From: a virus
Reading direction: 5' to 3' (one strand)
Length of the DNA: 55,593 nucleotides
Virus record (IMG/VR): IMGVR_UViG_3300048835_001002
Coordinates: 1-55,593 of that record
This document shows positions 1 through 8,730 of this stretch, piece by piece. The notes beneath the pieces were generated by a model that was not told the DNA's origin, made no database searches, and was given only the letters and a program-made list of their open reading frames with translations. Each line of letters begins with the position of its first letter. The first letter of the stretch is position 1. The position numbers were made by a program, and so were the translations under genes.

Positions 1-630
1 CTATCGCAGCACAATACTAAACGTACCTTCAAATTGGAGATAGAAACCGATCCCGTTCCCACCGTTTACTTCAAAAAGCATGGTAGACGTCCCAGATTTA
101 TTCGGGTTCGCGTAGAACAGCGGGTCAACAACATCTTGATTGAAATCCTTGATCGCAGACTTGTTTGCGCAAGTAATTCCAACCGTGAAATAGATTTCCT
201 TAGCATTTGGATATTTCTTGGGCTCGTTTATGACAGTCCAATCTGTCGGCAATCTCCCTCCTTCTGGGCTAAATATTGCCGTGCGATCTGTACCAGCTAC
301 AATGATTGGTACACCCACCCAAGTGATGGCAAATCTTGCAACGAATCTATCGTAGGGCACGATTCCGTCATATCCGAGAATCCTGCATCTTAAAAGTTGA
401 TTTGCATCGACTTTGATAGCAAACTGCCTTGCAGCCCGAACAAAATCATCCGTAAAGTAGGTCGATGGGCGCTGATCAATCAATTGACGAAGTTGAGCAG
501 AGTATTCCGAATCAGATTGATTGAGCGATCTTGCTTTTTCATCGAATTGCTGTAAGTATAACTTTTTGTTTGCGTTAAAATCTGTTTTTTTGGTTCTTGT
601 GACTTGCGAAGCCTTTGCTTTCTTAGCCAT
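1..630 (-). CDS. Hypothetical protein, 209 aa
   Basis: This complete reading frame starts at an ATG at 630 preceded by an AGAGGA ribosome site and ends with TAG at the first base of the window. The first 20 residues are Lys/Thr/Ala-rich and basic (MAKKAKASQ), followed by a helical part and a beta-rich second half. There is no signal peptide or membrane segment, and I recognise no family. It diverges from the lipoprotein gene at 657 with only 26 bases between the two start codons, so at least one promoter must lie inside the other gene. Its base composition is closer to the 48-55 kb cargo region than to the phage structural genes. Function unknown; that it is a gene is likely. Confidence 0.7.
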   Translation of the reverse strand: MAKKAKASQVTRTKKTDFNANKKLYLQQFDEKARSLNQSDSEYSAQLRQLIDQRPSTYFTDDFVRAARQFAIKVDANQLLRCRILGYDGIVPYDRFVARFAITWVGVPIIVAGTDRTAIFSPEGGRLPTDWTVINEPKKYPNAKEIYFTVGITCANKSAIKDFNQDVVDPLFYANPNKSGTSTMLFEVNGGNGIGFYLQFEGTFSIVLR

Positions 631-656
631 TAAATCCTCTTGGATAGGTTGACGAT

Positions 657-1100
657 ATGACTATTAAATTGTACATCATTTCGGCATTGCTTTGTCTATA
701 TTCGTGCGCTGATGACTCGAATAGGGTTTCTATTGAAAAGCCTGGAAGCGGATCACTCGCAAATAGTTCTTCGGAGAAATCTGTCATTATAAATTTCTCT
801 GTTTCTGAAGCTTTGAAACAGAAAAAGAGCCTAAAGGTATACGTAAGCGTATATAGGAACGCGGCTGAAACAGACGAAGTCACTTTTTCCATTTCCGATC
901 CTGTTTCTTTCGACATTTACGCGTCAGCATCATCCCCATCCAAAGCCAGGATCAGCTTTCTACATTTCGAAGACGACACAATAAAGGGCTACACGACTGG
1001 ACGATCTAATAGCAAATGTCCCGATCTTGATTTAAACCCGTTGAAAGGTACGGCCATTGACTTAAAACCTGATCTATTCTGCGAAATGGTGCCTGAATGA
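657..1100 (+). CDS. Putative small lipoprotein
   Basis: The 147-residue product begins with a hydrophobic segment (about residues 4-15) running into a Leu-Tyr-Ser-Cys-Ala-Asp lipobox-like site, so Cys17 is the likely lipidated residue. Tyr at -2 is atypical, but the Ser at -1 and the Asp residues after Cys fit a lipoprotein signal. The mature part is Ser-rich, then a beta-like region with two more Cys near the C-terminus (SKCPDLD and LFCEMVPE). No family was recognised. It is divergent from the gene ending at 1, and probably belongs with the secreted cargo genes at the other end of the window if the molecule is circular. Envelope location is an inference from the signal. Confidence 0.6.
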   Translation: MTIKLYIISALLCLYSCADDSNRVSIEKPGSGSLANSSSEKSVIINFSVSEALKQKKSLKVYVSVYRNAAETDEVTFSISDPVSFDIYASASSPSKARISFLHFEDDTIKGYTTGRSNSKCPDLDLNPLKGTAIDLKPDLFCEMVPE

Positions 1101-1101
1101 T

Positions 1102-1260
1102 ATGAATGAGCGCCAATGTACCAAACTCATGCGACAGGCGGCCTGCGTTGACCCCTGGCTTGGTTCAATGTTAGCCTACCCTGGCAGATACAAGCAAAAC
1201 GACTTGGCTCTGTTGTGTGTGCTTCTTAAGCAAAGACATCAAAGCATTGATAGGCAATGA
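1102..1260 (+). CDS. Possible small ORF, 52 aa
   Basis: An ATG one base after the lipoprotein stop opens a 52-codon frame (MNERQCTKLMRQAAC...) ending in TGA at 1258-1260. No ribosome site is visible and the composition is not distinctive. It may be a real downstream gene of the lipoprotein unit or chance. Confidence 0.25.
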   Translation: MNERQCTKLMRQAACVDPWLGSMLAYPGRYKQNDLALLCVLLKQRHQSIDRQ

Positions 1261-1729
1261 GTTTGCGCTTTTCTTGTTAGCAAACAATGGTGGTGTGTTG
1301 TATATAGGCTTTGATATCCTCGTATACCTTGATTGACAAGGTTTAAGAGACCATGTGATTTTGTAAAGCCTGCTGTGTGTGGGTTTTGTGCTTTTGGGTC
1401 CTCCCAAGCCCCCTTTTGCCAATGGTTGACGATCAACCGCCCTCTCTCGCCAAAATTTAAAAATTTTTTGCGTCAACAGCAACACTCCTGTGGAATGGTC
1501 ACGCCACCCACAAACCTATGCTGCTGAGGGACTACAGCTTCCAATTTTTTCGATTTTCCAGTGTTGCTTCTGTGATTTTTTAGCGCTCGCCGCACGGATT
1601 GGTCAACACAGAAGTGTTTTCAAAACTCAGATTTTCCCAATCGTCAAGCCCAGCGAACACCCAGCTCTGTCCGCAGTTTGCGGACATTGAGTTGCTTCCT
1701 ATGGCTGACCACAATCTGCTATTTCCTTG
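1261..1729. other. Gene-free stretch upstream of the terminase; candidate cos/pac region
   Basis: About 470 bases hold no convincing gene. The short frames on both strands have low-complexity or unlikely translations. The stretch contains runs such as GTGTGTGGGTTTTGTG and ends with a hairpin at 1668-1686. In lambda-type phages the packaging site lies just upstream of the small terminase gene, which is the position seen here. That this is cos or pac is inference from position only; no cos motif is recognisable. Confidence 0.35.
1668..1686. repeat. Perfect hairpin, TGTCCGCA-GTT-TGCGGACA
   Basis: Eight-base perfect arms are separated by three bases, 43 bases upstream of the small terminase start. 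A near-identical element (7-base arms) recurs at 5957-5973 at the end of the portal gene. It could be a protein-binding site or an RNA processing/termination hairpin. There is no T-run after it, so it is not a classic terminator. Confidence 0.5.
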
Positions 1730-2386
1730 ATGCAGCCGAATGGTCGGCGTACTTGGAGAAGTGAGTTTTTGGAAAAGCAGACGGCATCCATCCGCGAGTT
1801 TGCACGGATTGTTGGAGTGAACCAGGCATCGGTAAGCCGCGCCGCGAAAAAAGGCGAACGTCTTTCCGCATCTGTGATTCGTGACAGCGGATCGCCCCGA
1901 ATCATCATCTACGATGGCTGCATCGAGTGGCATCAGAACAAGGATCTGCGCAAAGATCGGAAGATGGTCGATCAGCAGCCAGAGGACGGCGATGATGTCG
2001 AAGAGATGACTCCCGCTGAGTCCAACCGCGTCCTTCGGCACTACGAAGCCCTGCAGGCCAAGTTGAGCTTTGAGAAGGAAGCCGGCAACCTTATCAGCAT
2101 CGACAAATTCAAAACCGAGGCCTTCACCGTGGCTCGCGCCACGCGCGATAGCCTTCTCTACCTGCCAAACGAAAGCGAACGCGAATTCAAGCGACTTCTG
2201 ACCGAGTTCATCCGCAACAATCTCGGTGAGGATCGCATCAAGGACTTCACCAGGGAGCTGAATGATCTCGGCCTCGCGTTCCGTGTCTATCAGAAATCCT
2301 CGATCACGAAAGCGTTGAGGGATATGGTAAGTGAGCGTTTTGGCACCGAGTCACTCCTCAAGGAGGACGATGAAACGGCGACCTGA
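1730..2386 (+). CDS. terS: Terminase small subunit, Nu1-like
   Basis: The 218-residue protein carries an N-terminal helix-turn-helix (about residues 18-60; IREFARIVGVNQASVSR) of the kind lambda Nu1 uses to bind the packaging site. A helical middle and a C-terminal region that would contact the large subunit follow. The start is ATG at 1730; the TTG just before it at 1727 is an equivalent alternative and no strong ribosome site precedes either. Its 3' end overlaps the large subunit start by 17 bases, as expected for a TerS-TerL pair. Role: recognition of the packaging site and loading of the packaging motor. The family call rests on the HTH and on position, and is fairly secure. Confidence 0.85.
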   Translation: MQPNGRRTWRSEFLEKQTASIREFARIVGVNQASVSRAAKKGERLSASVIRDSGSPRIIIYDGCIEWHQNKDLRKDRKMVDQQPEDGDDVEEMTPAESNRVLRHYEALQAKLSFEKEAGNLISIDKFKTEAFTVARATRDSLLYLPNESEREFKRLLTEFIRNNLGEDRIKDFTRELNDLGLAFRVYQKSSITKALRDMVSERFGTESLLKEDDETAT

Positions 2387-4229
2387 TTACCTAAGCCCTC
2401 GCCTTGGCACCACGTTCACGGACTATCACTTCGGAATCCGGCCCAACCCCAACATAACGATTGCCCAGTACGCAGAGAAAAACCTCTATCTCGTCTCCGG
2501 TAAAAACCCCTTCCCAGGCCTCGTTGAATTCTCCCGCACACCCTATCTCTTTGAGATCATGAATGCCCTGATGCCCGACAACGGCATCGAGCGCGTCGTG
2601 CTCATGAAGGGCTGGCAGACTGGTGGAACGCTGACGATTCTCGCCTGGATGCTCTGGGTCATGGGCGCCGCCCCAGCTCCTATGATGATCGTTCAGCCGG
2701 TTTCCGAGCTGCGCGACAAATTCTCAAAGCAGCGCATCAATCCGATCGTTGCCAACTGCCGGGACCTTCGGAATAAGGTGGAAGAGCATCAGAAAAATAT
2801 CGCCGGCAGCAAACGCGAGAAAGACACGCTGATATCAAAGCACTTTCCCGGCGGTCACATCACTCTCTCGACCAGCACATCGGAGTCATCGCTCAGATCA
2901 GAGAGCATCCAGTATCTGGCCTTCGATGAAGTCTCGGCCTACGAAGAGGATTGCGAGGGACACGGCGACCCCTGCGGCATCGCGCTGGGCCGCACCTCGG
3001 CCTATGACGGCCGCAAGAAAGTCTTCTACAACTCAACGCCGACGATCAAGGAACACTGCCGCATCGACCGCGAATACCTCGCCACCGATCGGCGAAAATA
3101 TTTCGTTCCATGTCTCAGCTGCGGCGAAATGCAAATCCTGGTCTGGGCGCAGATCGATCGCTCGACGGACAACCCTGCCTATCTTTGCCTCCGCTGCGGC
3201 TATCGTCATTACGAGCAGGACAAAGCGGAAATGCTGCGGCGCGGCGAGTGGCGAGCAACTGCTGCTGCGGTCGACGGTGCCCGCGGCTACCACCTGCCCG
3301 CCCTCTATGCGCCGCCAGGCATGTGGTCCTGGCGAAACTGCCTTGAGCAGTTCCGGAAGGGTGTCGACAACCAGGTCGAGATGAAAGTCTTTGTGAACAA
3401 CTGCCTTGGAGAGCCCTACGAGGACGACACGATCATCACCCGCGATCCGGAATCTGTTATGAGCCTCTGTGAGGACTATTGGCCCGCAGAACGCCTGCCT
3501 CCTGGAATCGGAATTGTTACGGCCGGCGTTGATACCCACCCTTCCCACGTCGATATCGTCACACGCGGCTGGGGTCGCGGCGGCGAAAGCTGGGTGCTCG
3601 ATCGCTGGATCGAATACGGCGACTCGAACGATGGTGAGCTCTGGGACCGGGTTTATGCCCGGCTGCAAACGACCTACCTTCACAATAATGGCTCTGATGT
3701 CCTGCGGATCGCGGCTTCATGTGTCGATACTGGCGGACATAATACTGGCGCAGTATACGAATTCTGCAGCCATCTATTGCGGCAATTCATTGTTCCCATC
3801 AAAGGGGCCAAAGGGGTGGCCGCGCCGATCGTCGACAGGCCAACCGAAAAATCCGAGGCCGGAGTTTACCTCTTCTCGGTCGGCAAGCTCGCCACACACG
3901 GTCGTCTCTATTCGTCCATCGACAAATCCATCGCCAAATTCAGGGAATTTCAGGAGCGAAAAAAAACAGATCAGACCGCCACGTACCGATCGGCTGACAT
4001 CATTCATTTCCACAAAAGCCTGGGCGAAGCCTTCTTCAAAGAACTGACCGCCCCAAAGAGCATCTGGAAAAAATCAGATGGCAAATACCAGCTCACATAC
4101 GAAACCACAGCCGGCGTAGCCGATCATGCCCACGACTGCCTTCGCTACGCCGACGCAGCACGCGAAATCTTCAGTGTGAATATCGATCAGCGTTGCGACG
4201 AACTCGAAGGCACACTGCCCGCCGCATAA
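2370..4229 (+). CDS. terL: Terminase large subunit, GpA family
   Basis: The 619-residue protein has the lambda gpA layout. A deviant Walker A region (VVLMKGWQTGGT) lies near residue 75, a Walker B-like LAFDEVSAY near 190, and two CxxC pairs (PCLSC and CLRCGYRH) near 250-285. A C-terminal nuclease part follows, with GVDTHPSHVDIV near 385 and a final HDCLRYADAA segment. I chose the ATG at 2370 because AGGAGG lies at 2361-2366; a GTG at 2331 in frame has no ribosome site. It would cut concatemeric DNA and pump it into proheads. The gene is intact and overlaps terS. The lambda-type family agrees with the following gpW, portal, protease and gpD/gpE genes. Confidence 0.95.
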   Translation: MKRRPDYLSPRLGTTFTDYHFGIRPNPNITIAQYAEKNLYLVSGKNPFPGLVEFSRTPYLFEIMNALMPDNGIERVVLMKGWQTGGTLTILAWMLWVMGAAPAPMMIVQPVSELRDKFSKQRINPIVANCRDLRNKVEEHQKNIAGSKREKDTLISKHFPGGHITLSTSTSESSLRSESIQYLAFDEVSAYEEDCEGHGDPCGIALGRTSAYDGRKKVFYNSTPTIKEHCRIDREYLATDRRKYFVPCLSCGEMQILVWAQIDRSTDNPAYLCLRCGYRHYEQDKAEMLRRGEWRATAAAVDGARGYHLPALYAPPGMWSWRNCLEQFRKGVDNQVEMKVFVNNCLGEPYEDDTIITRDPESVMSLCEDYWPAERLPPGIGIVTAGVDTHPSHVDIVTRGWGRGGESWVLDRWIEYGDSNDGELWDRVYARLQTTYLHNNGSDVLRIAASCVDTGGHNTGAVYEFCSHLLRQFIVPIKGAKGVAAPIVDRPTEKSEAGVYLFSVGKLATHGRLYSSIDKSIAKFREFQERKKTDQTATYRSADIIHFHKSLGEAFFKELTAPKSIWKKSDGKYQLTYETTAGVADHAHDCLRYADAAREIFSVNIDQRCDELEGTLPAA

Positions 4230-4250
4230 CCCACACCCACCGGAGCCCCA

Positions 4251-4457
4251 TTGACCCCCGAAGAGGAACTTACGGCCGTGCAAAAGGCCATCGCCACCAT
4301 TCTGGGTGGCGGTCAGGAAGTAGAGATTGAAGTCAATCAGAACCGTCGCCGCATCACCCGCGCAAGCCTCAAGCTTCTCTATGCCCGCGAAAAAGAGCTG
4401 AAAGCCCTGATTCGTCGCCAAAGCGGAGGAGGCATCATCCATGCAATACCTCGTTAA
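4251..4457 (+). CDS. Head-to-tail joining protein, gpW-like
   Basis: This 68-residue protein matches lambda gpW in size and pattern. It has an N-terminal helix with EEELTAVQKAI, a short beta hairpin (VEIEVNQNRRRI) and a second helix (LKLLYAREKELKALI). It starts with TTG at 4251 and its end overlaps the portal ATG at 4441 by 17 bases. gpW caps the portal after DNA packaging and receives the tail connector. The position between TerL and portal is the same as in lambda. Confidence is high from size, position and fold pattern together. Confidence 0.85.
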   Translation: MTPEEELTAVQKAIATILGGGQEVEIEVNQNRRRITRASLKLLYAREKELKALIRRQSGGGIIHAIPR

Positions 4458-5979
4458 GTCCGAAAGACCAACCATCTGGTCACGGGTGCGAAGCGTTTTC
4501 ACACCGTTTTCACAGGTTGATAACGCCTACCGTTCGACGACACGGGAGCCTGGATCCACAAGCGAGTGGAACCCGCCCTCGTCCAATGCCGACGAATCGC
4601 TCCTGCCCGTCCTCGCCACCTTGCGTGATCAATCCCGCGATCTTGACCGTAATGAGAGCATTGCCCGCGGCGCTCTTGAGAACTACATCACGAATGTTGT
4701 CGGCGATGGACTACGGCCGCAATCCCGGATTGATCATGAATTGATTGGGATCACCGAGGAAAAGGCTCGGGAGTTTGAACGTCGAGCGGAAAAGATCTTC
4801 TCGCTCCACATGAGCAGGAACACTGCTGACTGGCACGGTATGTCAAGCTTTGCCACCCTTCAGGCCCAGGCACTAAGATCCAGCATGCTCGACGGTGATT
4901 GCCTCGCCGTTCGGCGCTTTAGAAATCGTCCTGGCGCCATCCTTGGAACTGCCGTCCAGATCATCGAAGCATCCCGAATCCGTACACCGATGGATATCAA
5001 GTCTGACATCGACGTCCGCGAAGGGGTTGAACTCGACAGGACGGGCATGCCGATCGCCTACCACGTTGGCAAAACCGGCGCCGATCGTTTCCTCGGCAGT
5101 GAGACGGTGCGCGTTCCACGCTTTGACTCCCAAGGCACAGCAGCCGCCCTTCACCTCATCCTCCAGCGCCTGCCACGTCAAAGTCGTGGCGAGCCGTTCC
5201 TCGCTCCTGTGATCGACAAATTCAAACAGATTTCAAGGTACAGCGAAGCCGAGATCGATGCGGCCGTCATCAACGCATTCTTCGCGGCATCACTGACAAG
5301 CGAAGTGGGCGGCATCTTTGGCGATCGCTCGAAGGCCCACCTTGCAAACCCTCAGACGAAACCGCCCGAGCGCAAGTACCACAAGTTTGGCCCAGGCACG
5401 ATCCTTGAGCTTTTACCCGGCGAAAAGCTGGAAGGAACGACTCCGGGCCGACCGAACATGAACTTCGACGCTTTTGTGCAGGCCGTCATCAAGCAGATCG
5501 GAATCGGTTTATCCATTCCCTATGAAGTGCTTACGCAGCATTTTTCTTCGAGCTACTCCGCGGCCCGCGCGGCGATCCTTGAGGCCTGGAAGGTCTTCAA
5601 AGTGCGCCGGGCATGGCTTGTGAGCGAATTCTGCCAGCCCGTCTGGGAGTGGGTGATAGCTGATGCCATAGAAAGCGGGCTGCTTGATGCTCCTGGCTTT
5701 GATGACCCGCTGAAGCGTCACGCCTGGCTCTCCGCGCAATGGTGTGGCACCGAGATGGAAGCCATCGATCCCCTGAAGGAAGCCAAGGCCAGCGAAACCG
5801 AAATCGCCATTGGTGTGAAATCGCGCCGCTTCATTGTGGAAAGCCAGGGCCGCGACTTTGACAAACAGATCCAGGAGTATGAGGAGGAGAATAAAATCTT
5901 CTCTGATCCGGCAGCACAAAGCCAGAACATGGGCAACACGAATTCCGGGCAGGGCCGTCCGCAATCTGCGGACAGCTGA
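4441..5979 (+). CDS. Portal protein, lambda GpB family
   Basis: The 512-residue product has hallmarks of the GpB portal family. An N-terminal region has RSTTREPGSTSEWNPP, then DRNESIARGALENYITNVVGDGLRP (positions about 80-110), a central GTGTILELLPGEK-type segment, and PYEVLTQHFSSSYSAARAAILEAWK near residue 360. It forms the dodecameric ring through which DNA enters the head. It starts at ATG 4441 inside the end of the gpW gene. The last codons lie in a small hairpin (5957-5973). The following protease reading frame is open back to the portal stop, which suggests close coupling. Confidence 0.95.
   Translation: MQYLVKSERPTIWSRVRSVFTPFSQVDNAYRSTTREPGSTSEWNPPSSNADESLLPVLATLRDQSRDLDRNESIARGALENYITNVVGDGLRPQSRIDHELIGITEEKAREFERRAEKIFSLHMSRNTADWHGMSSFATLQAQALRSSMLDGDCLAVRRFRNRPGAILGTAVQIIEASRIRTPMDIKSDIDVREGVELDRTGMPIAYHVGKTGADRFLGSETVRVPRFDSQGTAAALHLILQRLPRQSRGEPFLAPVIDKFKQISRYSEAEIDAAVINAFFAASLTSEVGGIFGDRSKAHLANPQTKPPERKYHKFGPGTILELLPGEKLEGTTPGRPNMNFDAFVQAVIKQIGIGLSIPYEVLTQHFSSSYSAARAAILEAWKVFKVRRAWLVSEFCQPVWEWVIADAIESGLLDAPGFDDPLKRHAWLSAQWCGTEMEAIDPLKEAKASETEIAIGVKSRRFIVESQGRDFDKQIQEYEEENKIFSDPAAQSQNMGNTNSGQGRPQSADS
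5957..5973. repeat. Hairpin GTCCGCA-ATC-TGCGGAC at the portal gene end
   Basis: Seven-base perfect arms with a 3-base loop lie four bases before the portal stop codon. They carry the same arms as the hairpin upstream of terS at 1668-1686. It could cause ribosome pausing and affect initiation of the protease frame. Recurrence of the same arms is the only evidence of function. Confidence 0.45.
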
Positions 5980-6164
5980 AACCTTTACAGGGAAAGGCCG
6001 CTCGGGATATTCTTCGCCTTGCCTCTCACGAGAGTCTTCCCGGACTGCTCTTTGCCCACCCCCTCGAAATCACGCCCCCAACCACCCGGAGCCCTTGCCT
6101 GTCTTTTGCTCTCAGCTACATCACAAGCACCCCATGGGCCATCACCGAAGACTCGCTACGGTCC

Positions 6165-7304
6165 ATGATTGCCATTGCGACTGAACACGGATCAATCGAA
6201 GCGCTTGAAAAAGTGCGTGGCACAAGGGCCAAAAACACCGAGCGCGCGACTGTTCGCAGCGGGGTGGGCATCATCCCCATTCGCGGGCCTCTCTTCAAGC
6301 ACGCAAACCTGATGACCGATCACTGCGGCGCCACCTCCTATGAGATGGTGATGCGCGATTTTCATCAAATGCTGGCTTCCTCGGATGTCCGCAGCATAGT
6401 TTTCGATATCGATTCGCCTGGCGGCGAAGCCAACGGAACATCGGAGCTTTCCGATGCGATCTTCGCAGCCCGCGGCCAAAAGCCTACGGCCGCCTATATC
6501 GGCGGAACCGGAGCAAGCGCCGCATACTGGATTGCGAGCGCCTGCGAGAGGGTCTTTGCTGCAGATTCCGCGATCATTGGCAGTATCGGTGTGCAGCTCG
6601 CTCTGCATAACGAAAAAAATGAAGGTGAAATCCGCTTCGTCTCCTCGCAGAGTCCGAATAAAAACCGCGACCCTGCGACTGAGGGAGGCGCAAAGGACAT
6701 TCAGACCATTATCGATGGCCTCGCCGATGTCTTTATTGGAAAAGTCGCCCGAAATCGCGGCGTCGACCGCGCGGCCGTCCTTGAGAAATTCGGTCAAGGT
6801 GCTGTCTTCGTCGCTGCGGATGCAGAGAGTCGCGGCCTTATCGATCAACTTTCAACACTCGAAAGCGTCATCTCAAACCTTGGAGATCATCAATTGGCAT
6901 CCGATCAGCCAATCACTGCTGAATTTATCAAAGAAAGCCACCCGGCCGTAGCCGAGCACTTCATGCAGCTTGGTGCCGAGCGCGCATTGGCCAAAGTCCT
7001 CGCCGACCAGAAGCGCTCGGAATCAATCAAAGGCATGGCCGAGGGCCTCGTTTCAAACGAATTCTGCCAGACCCTGATTTCGAGCGACATGACTGCAGCC
7101 GATGCAGCCCTGGCCATCATTCAGGAGGCAAAGAAAAACCCACATAAGCCAAAAACAAGCCCAAAAGAGTCCTTTGAAAGCCAGCTCGAAGGGCTCGACG
7201 TACCACCCAAAGACCAACCTTCATCCGCATCACTTGCCGAGCAGCAGGACTGCATTCTTGCTCTCGCCCAAAAAGTAGATGGCTTGAAGATTAAAGGATC
7301 GTAA
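6165..7304 (+). CDS. Prohead serine protease, S49 (ClpP/SppA-like) family, lambda gpC type
   Basis: From the ATG at 6165 the 379-residue protein has the S49 core: GIIPIRGPL (about 35), VFDIDSPGGEANG (79-91), and catalytic Ser118 in GGTGASAAYW. GSIGVQLALHNEKN with FVGKVARNRGV-type sequence follows. The C-terminal third probably includes scaffold-like sequence, as in lambda gpC/Nu3. It would trim the prohead. Odd point: the frame is open upstream to the portal stop, and its translation (ITSTPWAITEDSLRSMIAI) looks like genuine S49 N-terminus, yet it contains no ATG, GTG or TTG. The true start may be a CTG at 5976 or another rare codon. 6165 is the conservative start. Confidence 0.9.
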   Translation: MIAIATEHGSIEALEKVRGTRAKNTERATVRSGVGIIPIRGPLFKHANLMTDHCGATSYEMVMRDFHQMLASSDVRSIVFDIDSPGGEANGTSELSDAIFAARGQKPTAAYIGGTGASAAYWIASACERVFAADSAIIGSIGVQLALHNEKNEGEIRFVSSQSPNKNRDPATEGGAKDIQTIIDGLADVFIGKVARNRGVDRAAVLEKFGQGAVFVAADAESRGLIDQLSTLESVISNLGDHQLASDQPITAEFIKESHPAVAEHFMQLGAERALAKVLADQKRSESIKGMAEGLVSNEFCQTLISSDMTAADAALAIIQEAKKNPHKPKTSPKESFESQLEGLDVPPKDQPSSASLAEQQDCILALAQKVDGLKIKGS

Positions 7305-7699
7305 TGGACTTTAACCCTTCCTATCGGGTCGTGGACTCCTACACGCCTCGCCTGATCCATCGCGGCAATTTCCCCACCTACCGCGGATCAGTCACCATTG
7401 AAAGAGGTCAGATTTTAAAGCTGGGCTCTGTGCTTGGCCGCAAAACCACGACCGGAAAATTCGTGCTCTGCAGTAAAACTGCAGACGATGGAACAACGGC
7501 GATCGCTGATGGCAGCGAAAAGCCGGTCTGCATTCTGCAGGTTGACATCGATGCCACGGAGTCCGATAAATTCGCTCCGGTATTTCGCACCGGCGCTTTT
7601 CTCGGACTTGATCTTGTGCTTGGCAAAGGCCACACACTTGCATCCATCGACGACGATCTCAGCCTGCGCTCGATCTATATCGAAAAAGGGGAGGACTGA
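7304..7699 (+). CDS. Head decoration protein, gpD-like
   Basis: The 131-residue protein matches the lambda gpD family. It has GSVTIERGQILKLGSVLGR near residue 30, then KPVCILQVDIDAT and a final SLRSIYIEKGED. gpD trimers stabilise the expanded capsid shell. Its ATG overlaps the last base of the protease stop (TAATG), so translation is coupled. It is five bases before the capsid gene. Order protease-gpD-gpE is exactly lambda-like. Confidence 0.92.
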   Translation: MDFNPSYRVVDSYTPRLIHRGNFPTYRGSVTIERGQILKLGSVLGRKTTTGKFVLCSKTADDGTTAIADGSEKPVCILQVDIDATESDKFAPVFRTGAFLGLDLVLGKGHTLASIDDDLSLRSIYIEKGED

Positions 7700-7704
7700 G
7701 ATAT

Positions 7705-8730
7705 ATGGCTCTTCCCATTTACGGCACCTACTACCTCAATCGCCTGATCACGCGCATCGTGCCAAAGCCCAAGTTCTTTCTTGATCGCTTCTTCCCGACT
7801 GAAGTGCAGTCGACCAAGGAGGATGTCTATTTCGACGAAGCCCCTGGCGTCAAAGCAGGTATCGCTCCCTTCGTGCATCCCCTTGTCGAGGCGCCCATGT
7901 TCCGTGAGCAGGGCTACCGGACCAAATCCCTGCGACCTGCTTACATCAAGGAAAAGACCGGACTCACCCCCGATCGCGGAAACGTCCGCATTGCCGGCGA
8001 AGCGTTCGGCGGTGAACTGACTCCGATGCAGCGCCTTGAACTCATGCTCGCGCGTGATGTTGCCCGTCTTCAGGAACGCTGGCGAAACCGCCTGGAACTC
8101 ATGGCGGCCGAAGTTGTTAAAACCGGGCGACTCACCATCAAAGGTGACGGGATCGATGCTGTACTGGACTTTGAACGCTCGGCAAGCCTCACAAAAAAAC
8201 TCGCTGGTGACAAGGCCTGGACGAACAAGGACCTTCCCATGCGCCAGCATTTTGAAGGGATCCAGCGGGAAGTCGCTTCGCTCAACCTTGGTCAGACGCG
8301 CCCCTATAACGTCATCATGGGACCTGAAGCGTATGACCTCTTCGCTGCGAACAACGAGGTCAAAAGTCTTCTGAATGAAATGATCCGCGGAGCCGACCTG
8401 GAGCTGCAGATCACTCCGGGTATGCAGTCCTTCGAGAGTCTTGTCTATAAAGGCAAGTTCGGCAACGTCCGGCTCTGGGTGTACGAAGCCATGTCCGATG
8501 ACGGCAAGCTCTACATCGAACCCAAGCAGGCCCTTTTTTTCTGCGACAGCATCCAGGGCGTTCAGTTCTTTGGAGCCATCCAGGATCTTGACGCCAACCT
8601 GATGGCACTTAAGACCTTCCTCAAAAGCTGGAAGATCGAGGACCCCAGCCAGCGCATCGTTCTTTTGCAATCGGCGCCCGTCCTTGCCACCTTTGACCCG
8701 AACACGGCGTGCCTTCTCAATGTTGCCTGA
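7705..8730 (+). CDS. Major capsid protein, lambda gpE family
   Basis: The 341-residue product shows the gpE family pattern. It begins LNRLITRIVPKPKFFLDRFFP, with VYFDEAPGVKAGIAPFVHP near 50 and MLARDVARLQERWRNRLELMAAEVV near 120. TPGMQSFESLVYKGKFG sits in the second half. The length equals that of lambda gpE (341 aa). It forms the icosahedral shell with an HK97-type fold. It follows gpD by five bases with weak spacing for its own ribosome site (GGGGAGG ends in the gpD stop region). The next gene starts inside its last codons. Confidence 0.95.
   Translation: MALPIYGTYYLNRLITRIVPKPKFFLDRFFPTEVQSTKEDVYFDEAPGVKAGIAPFVHPLVEAPMFREQGYRTKSLRPAYIKEKTGLTPDRGNVRIAGEAFGGELTPMQRLELMLARDVARLQERWRNRLELMAAEVVKTGRLTIKGDGIDAVLDFERSASLTKKLAGDKAWTNKDLPMRQHFEGIQREVASLNLGQTRPYNVIMGPEAYDLFAANNEVKSLLNEMIRGADLELQITPGMQSFESLVYKGKFGNVRLWVYEAMSDDGKLYIEPKQALFFCDSIQGVQFFGAIQDLDANLMALKTFLKSWKIEDPSQRIVLLQSAPVLATFDPNTACLLNVA

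Noticed and set aside
1171-1485. Minus-strand frame of 104 codons before the terminase
   Set aside because: No ribosome site, unlikely composition, and the plus strand of the same stretch is equally open in places.
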